From assembly GCA_964448445.1 (NCBI GenBank), contig CAYVAU010000032.1, positions 1 through 17,198 of the forward strand: 17,198 bases of DNA, given 5' to 3'. The position numbers and the translations under genes were made by a program. Shown in pieces: positions 1 to 7,930 of this stretch. The notes below the pieces were generated by a model. It was given only the letters and a program-made list of their open reading frames with translations, did no database searches and was not told the DNA's origin. Numbering within the stretch: the stretch's first letter is position 1; each line of letters starts with the position of its first letter. The DNA comes from B73-G16 sp964448445. Its GTDB lineage: Bacteria; Desulfobacterota; B13-G15.

Positions 1-1
1 T

Positions 2-904
2 GTGGGCATAAGGGAAGGAATGAAGCTCTGGCCCCTCCCCCTGGGGGGGATCCTAGGGGGAATGCTGGGCCTGGCAGCAGGGGCCCTGGGCATTGGGTTG
101 GGGCAGGCGGTGGCCAGGGTTCCCCTGGGCTCGGTGGCCGGAGGGGTGGGAGGCCTCATGGTCTTCTGGGTCCTGGGGAAGCTCTTTGAAGACCTCTATC
201 CACCCCTGACATCGGGTTTCTTCCTCATGCTGCTTATGGTCGTTGGGGTGATGGTGGGGGTCAGGAAGGGACGGGAGCTTTCGGTCCTGTTCCGGAGGGC
301 AGAGGTTCCCACCGTTCCCAAGGTCCTTGACACAAGCGCCATAATCGACGGCCGAATAGCCGATATTTGCGAAACCGGGTTCCTCGAGGGTCCAATCCTC
401 ATTCCCCAGTTCGTCCTGAGGGAACTGCAGTACATAGCCGACATGACGGACCCCTTAAGGCGGGCCCGGGGGAGGAGGGGGCTTGATGTCCTGGATAGGC
501 TCCAGAAGCATTCCAAGGCCCCCATTAGGATCATCGACGAGGACTACCCCGAGATAAAGGAGGTGGACCAGAAGTTGATAGAGCTTTCAAGGCGCAAGGG
601 GGCAAAGATCGTCACAAACGATTACAACCTCAACAAGGTGGCCAGGCTTCACGGGATCGAGGTCCTGAACGTGAACGAGCTCGCCCAGGCCCTAAGGCCC
701 GTGGTCCTTCCCGGAGAAAGCCTGAAGGTACATGTTATCCGTGAAGGGAAAGAGCCGGATCAGGGGGTGGGGTATCTGGAGGACGGGACGATGGTCGTGG
801 TCGAGGAGGGCAAAAAGCTGATAGGGCAGGAGGTGGAGATAACGGTGACCAGTGTCCTTCAGACGTCCTCAGGGAGGATCATCTTTGGAAAGGAGAAGTC
901 TTAG
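2..904 (+). CDS. Membrane-anchored PIN/TRAM domain protein (YacL type), probably 5'-truncated
   Basis: This is a PIN-domain protein with an N-terminal membrane anchor and a C-terminal TRAM domain, the architecture of Bacillus YacL. Hydrophobic, glycine-rich segments at about residues 12-36, 42-60 and 70-87 look like three membrane spans; YacL-type proteins usually have four and are somewhat longer. The PIN core (about 107-225) shows the expected acidic residues: D110 in LDTS, E141, D189 and D207 in TNDYN. The TRAM part (about 240-298) begins near LKVHVI. PIN domains are metal-dependent RNases and TRAM domains bind RNA, so a membrane-bound RNase is plausible, but the substrate is unknown. The GTG at base 2 is the first possible start in the window; with one base before it, no ribosome binding site can be seen and the gene may begin upstream. 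The end overlaps ispF by 20 nt. Confidence 0.88.
   Translation: MGIREGMKLWPLPLGGILGGMLGLAAGALGIGLGQAVARVPLGSVAGGVGGLMVFWVLGKLFEDLYPPLTSGFFLMLLMVVGVMVGVRKGRELSVLFRRAEVPTVPKVLDTSAIIDGRIADICETGFLEGPILIPQFVLRELQYIADMTDPLRRARGRRGLDVLDRLQKHSKAPIRIIDEDYPEIKEVDQKLIELSRRKGAKIVTNDYNLNKVARLHGIEVLNVNELAQALRPVVLPGESLKVHVIREGKEPDQGVGYLEDGTMVVVEEGKKLIGQEVEITVTSVLQTSSGRIIFGKEKS
871..877 (+). promoter_or_regulatory. Ribosome binding site that sets a TTG start for ispF
   Basis: AGGGAGG lies 7 nt before TTG at 885, inside the end of the preceding gene. The only other in-frame start candidate, GTG at 852, has no comparable site and would add 11 residues not expected in the family. This favours the TTG start. 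Confidence 0.6.
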
Positions 905-1373
905 GGTTGGACTGGGCTGGGATGTCCATCCGCTGGTTGAGGGGAGACCCCTTGTCCTTGGCGGGGTCAGGATCCCCTATGAAAAGGGCCTTTTTGGGCA
1001 TTCTGATGCCGATGTGCTGATCCATGCCCTCTGCGATGCATTGCTTGGAGCGGCAAGCTTGGGGGATCTCGGCACACTTTTCCCCCCTTCGGATCCGCGC
1101 TTAGAAGGAATCTCAAGCGTGTACCTCCTGCAGGAGGTCATGGAGGAGGTGAGGAAAAGGGGGTGGGAGGTCATAAGCGTGGATTCTGTGATCATCGCCC
1201 AGGGACCCAGGCTTGCTCCCCATGTGGGGGAGATGAAGCAGAGGCTGGCCCCGATACTGGGGATAAGCCCTGAGGAGATCTCCATTAAGCCCAAGTCCCC
1301 GGAGGGATTGGGTTTCATGGGAAGGGACGAGGGTATCGGGGCAATGGTTGTGGTACTCTTGATGAGGCCATGA
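885..1373 (+). CDS. ispF: 2-C-methyl-D-erythritol 2,4-cyclodiphosphate synthase
   Basis: IspF cyclises 4-diphosphocytidyl-2-C-methylerythritol 2-phosphate with release of CMP, in the non-mevalonate (MEP) isoprenoid pathway of the cytoplasm. From the TTG start the protein has 162 residues, close to the E. coli enzyme (159). The zinc ligands are visible as D13 and H15 (in GLGWDVH) and H39 (in GHSDADV). The C-terminal LGFMGRDEGIG matches the family. The usual Thr-Thr-Glu before LGF is read here as Ser-Pro-Glu, which is uncommon. A longer version from GTG 852 is possible but less likely because of the ribosome binding site at 871-877. The gene overlaps the PIN gene by 20 nt and gltX by 4 nt (ATGA). 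Its usual neighbour ispD is not next to it. Confidence 0.93.
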   Translation: MERRSLRVGLGWDVHPLVEGRPLVLGGVRIPYEKGLFGHSDADVLIHALCDALLGAASLGDLGTLFPPSDPRLEGISSVYLLQEVMEEVRKRGWEVISVDSVIIAQGPRLAPHVGEMKQRLAPILGISPEEISIKPKSPEGLGFMGRDEGIGAMVVVLLMRP

Positions 1374-2698
1374 GGACCAGGTTTGCCCCAAGCCCGACCG
1401 GTTACCTCCATGTTGGGAATGCGAGGGTGGCGCTCCTCAACTGGCTTATGGCCGAAAAGTTCGGCGGCGAATTCCTGGTGAGGATCGAGGATACCGATCC
1501 CGAGAGATCGAAACCGGAGTTCGAAGAGGCGATCCTAGAGGACCTCAAGTGGTTTTTGGGCTTTCGGGGGAAGGTGTGGAGACAGTCAGAACACCTGGAA
1601 ACTTACCGGGAATTCGCCCAGAGGCTCCTTGAGGAAGGCAAGGCCTATGAGTGCTTTTGCAGCAGAGAAGAGCTTGAGGAATTGAGGCAGAGGAACCTCC
1701 AGAGGGGGCTTCCGCCCCGTTATGATCGCAGATGCCTTGGGCTTTCCGAAGCGGAAAAGCAAAGATTGAGGGCCCAGGGAAGGGTCCCCTCGCTGAGGTT
1801 CAGGGCCGAGGGGACGGTGACCTTCGAGGACGAGGTCTTCGGACCCCAGAGGTTCAGGGGGGAGGAACTGGGGGATTTCATAATAATGAGGCCAGAGGGG
1901 TTGCCGACCTATAACTTCGCCTGCGTGATCGATGACCACCTCCTGGGGGTGACCCACGTGATAAGGGGGGAAGACCACCTTCCCAACACCCCAAGGCAAA
2001 TCCTCCTTTACAGGGCCTTTGGATGGGATGTCCCGAAGTTTGGCCACCTGCCCCTGCTCCTGGGTCCCGATGGGAAGGTCCTTTCCAAACGCCACGGTCC
2101 CACCTCCCTCAAGGAGCTCAGGGAGATGGGTATCTTGCCCCAGGCCCTGGCCAATTACCTGCTGAGCCTAGGAGGGACAACGGGGGATCGCATCCTCGGC
2201 TGGGAGGAGATGAAGGAGGCCTTTTCCCTCTCGGGGATCTCAAGGAGCCATCCGGTCTTTGACATGGGCAGGCTCCTCTGGTTCAACCGCGAACACCTGA
2301 AGGGACTGGGAGGAGAGAAGCTTCTGGAGCTTGTGGGGTCCCCCGCAGGGGTGAATCCCCATGCCCTGGAGCTTTTACGGGACGAGGTATCGACCCTCTC
2401 AGAGCTTAGGGAACTGGTGAGCTCCCTGCTCAGGGAGCCTGAATGGCAGAACCGGGATCTGCTGGGGGACGGTGAGGTCATCCAGATCGCCCTGCGGGAA
2501 CTCGATAGGGGAAAGGAGGGGTTATTGGAGAGGGTCCTCAGGGTTTCGGGCAAGAAACCCAAGGAGGTCTTTTTGCCGCTGAGGGTCGCCCTTACAGGGC
2601 AAAGGCAGGGTCCTGAATTGAGGAAATTGCTCCAGTTCTTTGACGAAGGGACAATAAGGGACCGCTTAAAAAAGGCCCTTCGGGCTTTGGAGAGGTGA
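1370..2698 (+). CDS. gltX: Glutamyl-tRNA synthetase
   Basis: This class I aminoacyl-tRNA synthetase charges tRNA with glutamate in the cytoplasm. The first signature is SPTGYLHVGNAR, with HVGN at residues 14-17 in place of HIGH. The KMSKS-type loop is KVLSKR at 236-241. A zinc site of the bacterial GluRS type is visible: C95, C97, Y118 and C122. The protein has 442 residues, a little shorter than most bacterial GluRS (about 465-490); the shortening appears to be in the C-terminal anticodon-binding part. Whether the enzyme also charges tRNA-Gln (non-discriminating form) cannot be told from the window; no gatCAB or glnS is present. The ATG overlaps the ispF stop (ATGA), so translation is probably coupled. 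cysS follows after 3 nt. Confidence 0.96.
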   Translation: MRTRFAPSPTGYLHVGNARVALLNWLMAEKFGGEFLVRIEDTDPERSKPEFEEAILEDLKWFLGFRGKVWRQSEHLETYREFAQRLLEEGKAYECFCSREELEELRQRNLQRGLPPRYDRRCLGLSEAEKQRLRAQGRVPSLRFRAEGTVTFEDEVFGPQRFRGEELGDFIIMRPEGLPTYNFACVIDDHLLGVTHVIRGEDHLPNTPRQILLYRAFGWDVPKFGHLPLLLGPDGKVLSKRHGPTSLKELREMGILPQALANYLLSLGGTTGDRILGWEEMKEAFSLSGISRSHPVFDMGRLLWFNREHLKGLGGEKLLELVGSPAGVNPHALELLRDEVSTLSELRELVSSLLREPEWQNRDLLGDGEVIQIALRELDRGKEGLLERVLRVSGKKPKEVFLPLRVALTGQRQGPELRKLLQFFDEGTIRDRLKKALRALER

Positions 2699-2701
2699 GA
2701 G

Positions 2702-4132
2702 ATGGACCTTTGGCTTTACAACACCTTCCGGAGGCGTAAGGAACCCTTCAGGCCCTTGCAGCCCCCTCGGGTGGGGATGTATGTGTGTGGGGTTACTGTT
2801 TACGACCTTACTCACATAGGGCATGCCCGAAGCCTTGTGGTCTTCGATGTGCTTTACCGTTATCTGAAGTACCTAGGTTTCAGGGTCCTTTATGTCAGGA
2901 ACTTCACCGACATAGACGACAAGATCATCAACCGGGCCCAGCAGGAGGGCGTGACCTTTAGGGAGATAGCCGAGCGATACATCGCCGAGTTTTACGCCGA
3001 TACCGATCCCCTGGGCCTTGAGAGGCCAGATGTCGAACCCAGGGCCACCGAACACATCCCCGAGATGATCGAAGCGATAAGGCGCTTGATAGAGAAGGGG
3101 CATGCCTACGTGGCCGATGGGGACGTGTATTTTTCGGTGGAGAGCTTCCCCGGATACGGAAAGCTTTCCGGCAGAAGCCCCGAGGAGATGATGGCAGGGG
3201 CCAGGATCGAGCCCGATCCCAAAAAGAGGAATCCCCTGGACTTTGCCCTCTGGAAGGCCTCAAAGCCCGGAGAACCCAGCTGGAGTTCCCCGTGGGGGGA
3301 GGGTCGCCCCGGGTGGCACCTTGAGTGCTCGGTGATGAGCCAGAAGTACCTTGGCGAAACCCTCGATATCCACGGAGGGGGGCAGGACCTGATCTTCCCC
3401 CACCATGAAAACGAGATCGCCCAGTCGGAAGCCTTGACCGGGAAGCCCTTCGTCCGCTACTGGGTCCACAACGGTTTTGTGCAGGTCCGGGGCGAGAAGA
3501 TGTCCAAGTCCTTGGGGAACATAGTGACCCTTAAGGAGATCCTCAGGGAATACCATCCTGAGGCCTTGAGGCTTTTTCTTTTGGGCCGTCATTACCGCAG
3601 TCCCGTCGATTACACCCCCGAAAGGCTCAAGGAGGCAGGAAGATCCCTTGAGCGGCTTTACACGGTCCTTTTGAGGGTCAAAAGGGCCGAAGGATCCGAT
3701 GAGGGGGGATGGGGGAAGGTCGTGGAGCTCTCAGAAGGCCTCCCCGATAGATTCCACCAGGCCATGTCCGATGACCTAAACACCCCTCGGGCCCTGGCGG
3801 GACTCTTTGAGCTCATGAGGGAGGTGAACAGGATCCAGGGGCCGATGCCCAAGCCCGTTGCAGAAAGGATCCTCGGAGCCCTTGAGCCCTACCAGGGGGT
3901 TCTGGGAATCCTTGGGGATGATCCGGAGAAGTTTTTCGAATCCAAGAGGATGAGGAAGCTCAAGGTGCTTGGGATCTCCCCTGAAGAGGTCCAAAGGCTT
4001 ATAGAAGAAAGGGATAGGGCGAGAAAGAGGAAGGACTTTCAGACCGCGGACAGGATCCGCGATCATCTTGCCTCCTATGGCATAAGGCTGATGGATACCC
4101 CCGAAGGAACCAGGTGGGATGTAGATGGATAG
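2702..4132 (+). CDS. cysS: Cysteinyl-tRNA synthetase
   Basis: This cytoplasmic class I synthetase attaches cysteine to its tRNA. The HIGH motif is at residues 38-41 and KMSKS at 266-270. The four catalytic zinc ligands align with the E. coli enzyme: C29, C209 (in WHLECS), H234 and E238 (in FPHHENE). At 476 residues it has normal length. A GAGAGGTGAG stretch precedes the ATG. It lies 3 nt after gltX and overlaps the start of uvrB by 8 nt. In Bacillus, cysE (serine acetyltransferase) sits between gltX and cysS; it is absent here, so the two synthetase genes are direct neighbours. Confidence 0.97.
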   Translation: MDLWLYNTFRRRKEPFRPLQPPRVGMYVCGVTVYDLTHIGHARSLVVFDVLYRYLKYLGFRVLYVRNFTDIDDKIINRAQQEGVTFREIAERYIAEFYADTDPLGLERPDVEPRATEHIPEMIEAIRRLIEKGHAYVADGDVYFSVESFPGYGKLSGRSPEEMMAGARIEPDPKKRNPLDFALWKASKPGEPSWSSPWGEGRPGWHLECSVMSQKYLGETLDIHGGGQDLIFPHHENEIAQSEALTGKPFVRYWVHNGFVQVRGEKMSKSLGNIVTLKEILREYHPEALRLFLLGRHYRSPVDYTPERLKEAGRSLERLYTVLLRVKRAEGSDEGGWGKVVELSEGLPDRFHQAMSDDLNTPRALAGLFELMREVNRIQGPMPKPVAERILGALEPYQGVLGILGDDPEKFFESKRMRKLKVLGISPEEVQRLIEERDRARKRKDFQTADRIRDHLASYGIRLMDTPEGTRWDVDG

Positions 4133-6173
4133 GTTCAGACTGGTAACGGAGTTCGAGCCCAAGGGCGATCAGCCCAAGGCCATAGAGCAGCTGTGCCGGT
4201 GGCTCAGGGAAGGCGCAAGGCATATGGTCCTTCTTGGGGTTACCGGATCGGGAAAGACCTTCACCATGGCCAATGTCATCTCGAGGCTCAACCGCCCGGC
4301 CTTGATCATATCCCACAACAAGGCCCTTGCCGCCCAGCTTTACGGCGAATTCAAGCAGCTCTTCCCCGAAAACGCCGTGGAGTTTTTCGTGAGCTATTAC
4401 GATTACTATCAGCCGGAGGCCTATATCCCCGAGACCGACACCTACATCGAAAAGGACACCCTCATAAATGAGGAGATCGATAAACTCAGACATTCTGCCA
4501 CAAGGTCCCTGCTTGAAAGGAGGGATGTCATCATTGTTGCAAGTGTTTCCTGTATTTACGGCCTCGGCTCCCCGGAGGATTACGCCTCGATGAAATTGCC
4601 CCTGAAAAGGGGAATGAAGATCAGGAGGTCGGATATCCTCTCCTATCTTGTTGAGATCCTCTATCAGCGCAACGATTACGACTTCTTCCGGGGGACCTTC
4701 AGGGTAAGGGGCGACATCATCGAGGTCTTTCCGGCTCACGAGGAAGAGAGGGCCTTAAGAATCGAGCTGTGGGAGGATGAGATACTGTCCTTAAAGGAAT
4801 TTGACCCCTTAAGCGGCAAGGTCATAGGGGAACTTGAATCCTACACCGTTTATCCTGCCAGCCACTATGTCACCCCGCGCGAAAGGCTCCTTTTGGCCAT
4901 AGAGGGGATAAAGGAAGAGCTGAGGGAGAGGGTCAGGGAGCTCAGGGAGCAGGGCAAATTGCTTGAGGCCCAAAGGCTTGAACAGCGCACGATGTTTGAC
5001 ATCGAGATGCTCCTTGAGGTCGGATACTGCAAGGGCATCGAGAACTATTCGCGACACCTCACAGGACGCCTTCCAGGGGAACCCCCTCCCACCCTCCTGG
5101 ATTATCTTCACGAGGACACCATCATCTTCATAGACGAATCCCATGTGACCATCCCCCAGCTTCAGGGGATGTACTACGGGGATCGCTCCCGCAAGGAGAC
5201 CCTGGTGGAGTATGGCTTCAGGCTCCCTTCGGCCTTGGACAATCGCCCCCTGAAGTTCGAGGAGTTCGAGGAGCGGATTGGGCAGGTGGTCTATGTGTCC
5301 GCCACCCCCGGCGATTACGAACTCGAGAAGGCCCAGGGGCGGGTGGCCGAGCAGATCATAAGGCCCACCGGGCTGATGGATCCGGAGGTGGAGGTAAGGC
5401 CCGCCAGGGCGCAGGTGGAGGATCTCTACTGGGAGATAAAGAAGAGGGCCGAGAGGGGCGAGAGGGTCCTTGTGACGACCTTAACAAAGCGCATGGCAGA
5501 GGACCTGACCGATTACTACCGGGAGAGGGGACTTAGGGTGAGGTACATGCATGCGGAGGTGGATACTCTCGAAAGGATCGAGATCCTGAGGGATCTGAGG
5601 CTCGGGAAGTTCGACTGTTTGATAGGCATAAACCTTTTGCGCGAGGGTCTTGATCTGCCGGAGGTGTCGCTTGTGGCAATCCTTGATGCGGACAAGGAGG
5701 GCTTTTTGCGTTCAGAACGGGCCTTGATTCAGACCTTCGGTCGGGCGGCGAGGAACGCCAACGGAAAGGTGATCCTTTACGCCGACACCATAACCAGGTC
5801 CATGGCCTCGGCCATCAGGGAGACCGAGCGCCGCCGAAGGATCCAGGCCGAATACAACCGCACCCACGGCATAACCCCTGAGACCATAAGAAAAGGCATT
5901 CACGATATCCTGAGCTCCATTTACGAAATGGATTATCCCAAGATCCCGGAGATGGGAGAGGATGAGGAGGTCTACCTCTCGGACCATGAAGCCCTTAAGG
6001 GGCGCATAGAGGAACTGCGCAGGATGATGAAGGAGGCGGCATCAAGGCTCGAGTTCGAAAGGGCAGCGGAATTGAGGGACAGGATCAGGGAGCTGGAAAG
6101 GAGATTGCTGGAGGTAGGGGCACCGGTGAGGGAAAAGACCGAAAGGACCAGGAAGAAGAGGGCCAGGAGGTAA
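4125..6173 (+). CDS. uvrB: Excinuclease ABC subunit B
   Basis: UvrB is the damage-verifying helicase-like subunit of nucleotide excision repair; it is loaded by UvrA and recruits UvrC. The Walker A motif GVTGSGKT is at residues 38-45. The beta-hairpin that clamps DNA is recognisable by YYDYYQPEAY at 91-100 and the following IPETDTYIEKD. The DESH box is at 337-340, and helicase motif VI appears as QTFGRAARN. The C-terminal UVR domain that contacts UvrC is visible in the last 60 or so residues (LEFERAAELRDRIREL). The 682-residue length is typical. The ATG overlaps the end of cysS by 8 nt, so it is probably co-translated. uvrA and uvrC are not in the window. Confidence 0.97.
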   Translation: MDRFRLVTEFEPKGDQPKAIEQLCRWLREGARHMVLLGVTGSGKTFTMANVISRLNRPALIISHNKALAAQLYGEFKQLFPENAVEFFVSYYDYYQPEAYIPETDTYIEKDTLINEEIDKLRHSATRSLLERRDVIIVASVSCIYGLGSPEDYASMKLPLKRGMKIRRSDILSYLVEILYQRNDYDFFRGTFRVRGDIIEVFPAHEEERALRIELWEDEILSLKEFDPLSGKVIGELESYTVYPASHYVTPRERLLLAIEGIKEELRERVRELREQGKLLEAQRLEQRTMFDIEMLLEVGYCKGIENYSRHLTGRLPGEPPPTLLDYLHEDTIIFIDESHVTIPQLQGMYYGDRSRKETLVEYGFRLPSALDNRPLKFEEFEERIGQVVYVSATPGDYELEKAQGRVAEQIIRPTGLMDPEVEVRPARAQVEDLYWEIKKRAERGERVLVTTLTKRMAEDLTDYYRERGLRVRYMHAEVDTLERIEILRDLRLGKFDCLIGINLLREGLDLPEVSLVAILDADKEGFLRSERALIQTFGRAARNANGKVILYADTITRSMASAIRETERRRRIQAEYNRTHGITPETIRKGIHDILSSIYEMDYPKIPEMGEDEEVYLSDHEALKGRIEELRRMMKEAASRLEFERAAELRDRIRELERRLLEVGAPVREKTERTRKKRARR

Positions 6174-6176
6174 CCC

Positions 6177-7157
6177 GTGGAACATATCCTCTGGGAAGGG
6201 GACGCCGTGCTTTTGCTGGATCAAAGGCGCCTCCCTTCAGAGGAGGTCTATGTCCGCTGTGAGGATGCCGAAGCTGTGGCCAGGGCCATAAGGGAAATGG
6301 TCATCAGGGGGGCACCGGCCATAGGGATTGTGGCGGCCCTGGGCGTTGCCCTTGAGGCAAGGAGGAACCCAAAAAGGCCCAAGGAAGCAGCCCTTCGAGC
6401 CATCGAGGTCCTGAGCCGGACCAGACCCACGGCCAGAAACCTCTTCTGGGCCCTGGAGAGGATGAGGGGGATCCTCGACAGCCCCTTCGGGGATCTCGTC
6501 AAGGCCCTGGAGGAAGAGGCCCTGAGGATCTGGAGGGAGGATGTGGAGGCCAACCGGGCAATCGGCCTTCACGGTTCCGAACTCCTTGGACCCGCAAGTA
6601 GCGTCCTGACCCACTGCAATGCAGGGGCACTGGCCACGGGAGGTTACGGGACGGCCTTAGGGGTTATAAGGCGGGGTTTCGAAGAGGGCAAGATCAGGCG
6701 AGTTTACGCCACAGAGACCAGGCCGTTCCTTCAAGGTGCAAGGCTCACCGCCTGGGAGCTCACCAGGGAGGGGATACCGGTGACCATCATCGTCGAAGGG
6801 GCGGCAGGGTATCTTATGTCCCGGGGGATGGTGGATGCAGTGATCGTTGGGGCTGACAGAATCACCTCAAGGGGGGATGTGGCCAATAAAATTGGCACCT
6901 ATACCCTTTCGGTTTTGGCCAGACAGCACGGCATACCCTTTTATGTCGCTGCTCCCCTTTCGACCTTCGACTTCTCCTTGCTTGGAGGTGACCAGATCCC
7001 CATCGAGGAGAGGGACCCAAGGGAGGTCCTGGAGGTGGGGGGGAGGAGGATCGCCCCCGAGGGGGTCAAGGGGTTGAACCCCGCCTTCGATGTAACCCCT
7101 GCCGAATTTATAACGGCCATCATCACCGAGAAGGGGGTCTTATGGCCGCCCCTTTGA
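6177..7157 (+). CDS. mtnA: S-methyl-5-thioribose-1-phosphate isomerase
   Basis: MtnA, of the eIF-2B alpha-like fold, converts 5-methylthioribose 1-phosphate to the ribulose form in methionine salvage. Related enzymes also accept 5-deoxyribose 1-phosphate, which derives from the radical SAM by-product 5'-deoxyadenosine. The phosphate-binding RGAPAIG is at 44-50, the catalytic cysteine is C147 in HCNAG, and the catalytic aspartate is D227 in GADRI, followed by the conserved GDVANKIGTY. At 326 residues it is slightly short but complete. The start is GTG, with AGGAGGT about 6 nt upstream. No other salvage gene of the classic pathway (mtnK, mtnB-D) is beside it. Instead it overlaps a SAM hydrolase gene by 16 nt, which hints at a role in handling SAM-derived nucleosides. 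Confidence 0.93.
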   Translation: MEHILWEGDAVLLLDQRRLPSEEVYVRCEDAEAVARAIREMVIRGAPAIGIVAALGVALEARRNPKRPKEAALRAIEVLSRTRPTARNLFWALERMRGILDSPFGDLVKALEEEALRIWREDVEANRAIGLHGSELLGPASSVLTHCNAGALATGGYGTALGVIRRGFEEGKIRRVYATETRPFLQGARLTAWELTREGIPVTIIVEGAAGYLMSRGMVDAVIVGADRITSRGDVANKIGTYTLSVLARQHGIPFYVAAPLSTFDFSLLGGDQIPIEERDPREVLEVGGRRIAPEGVKGLNPAFDVTPAEFITAIITEKGVLWPPL

Positions 7158-7927
7158 TCGCCTTAATAACGGATTTTGGCTGGAGGGACGGATATGTGGG
7201 AGCGATGAAGGGGGTGATCCTGGGAATAAACCCCTCCTGCAGGATAGTGGATGTGGCCCATGAGGTCGATCCCCACGACATAACGGCCGGGGCCCTGGTG
7301 CTGGAATCGGCCTTCGATTACTTCCCTCAGGGGACGATCTTTCTCATAGTGGTGGATCCGGGAGTTGGGGGGAGGAGGCGGGGTGTTGTGGTTCAGTGCG
7401 GAGACAGATACCTTGTGGGACCCGATAACGGCCTTTTCACCCTGGTTTTGCAGAGGAGTTCCTTCAGGGCCTACGAAATAAGGGAGAGGCGCTACATGCT
7501 CCCCCGGGTGAGCTCCACCTTTCACGGGCGCGATGTGTTCGCCCCAATAGCTGCCCACCTTTCCCTGGGGGTGGAACCTCAGCGTTTCGGCCCCGAACTG
7601 CAACCCGAGGACCTCACCTTTTTACCAATACCTCTGCCAAAGGACACAGATGGAGGCGTCCTGGGACAGGTAATCTATGTGGACCGCTTCGGAAATCTCA
7701 TAACCAACTTGAGGCCTGAAGACCTCCCCGAAGGGGAGCTGTTGATAGAGGTCGGAGGGGAGAGGATCCGCGGGCTCAAGTCCACCTATGAGGAGGGAGG
7801 ATGGGGGGAGGTGGTAGCCCTTTTGGGCAGCCACGGCAGGCTCGAGCTGGCCATGAGGGAGAGGTCCCTTCATGCCGAGAGGGGATGGGGGGTGGGGACG
7901 GAAGTGTTGGTGAGGTCGATCTCCTGA
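7142..7927 (+). CDS. SAM hydroxide adenosyltransferase (SAM hydrolase, DUF62 family)
   Basis: The protein belongs to the DUF62 family, relatives of the fluorinase and chlorinase. Family members use a water or hydroxide to split S-adenosylmethionine into adenosine and methionine. The N-terminal ITDFGWRDGYVG and VVDPGVGG are family hallmarks. The Asp-Arg-His set known to activate the water is visible as D72, R79 and H128 (in STFHGRD). The C-terminal half includes VIYVDRFGNLITN, also typical. At 261 residues it has normal length, with no signal peptide, so it should be cytoplasmic. It overlaps mtnA by 16 nt and is followed after 3 nt by a radical SAM gene. The biological reason for hydrolysing SAM is not settled; control of SAM levels is one suggestion. 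The family is certain, while the activity of this member is inferred. Confidence 0.9.
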   Translation: MAAPLIALITDFGWRDGYVGAMKGVILGINPSCRIVDVAHEVDPHDITAGALVLESAFDYFPQGTIFLIVVDPGVGGRRRGVVVQCGDRYLVGPDNGLFTLVLQRSSFRAYEIRERRYMLPRVSSTFHGRDVFAPIAAHLSLGVEPQRFGPELQPEDLTFLPIPLPKDTDGGVLGQVIYVDRFGNLITNLRPEDLPEGELLIEVGGERIRGLKSTYEEGGWGEVVALLGSHGRLELAMRERSLHAERGWGVGTEVLVRSIS

Positions 7928-7930
7928 GGG

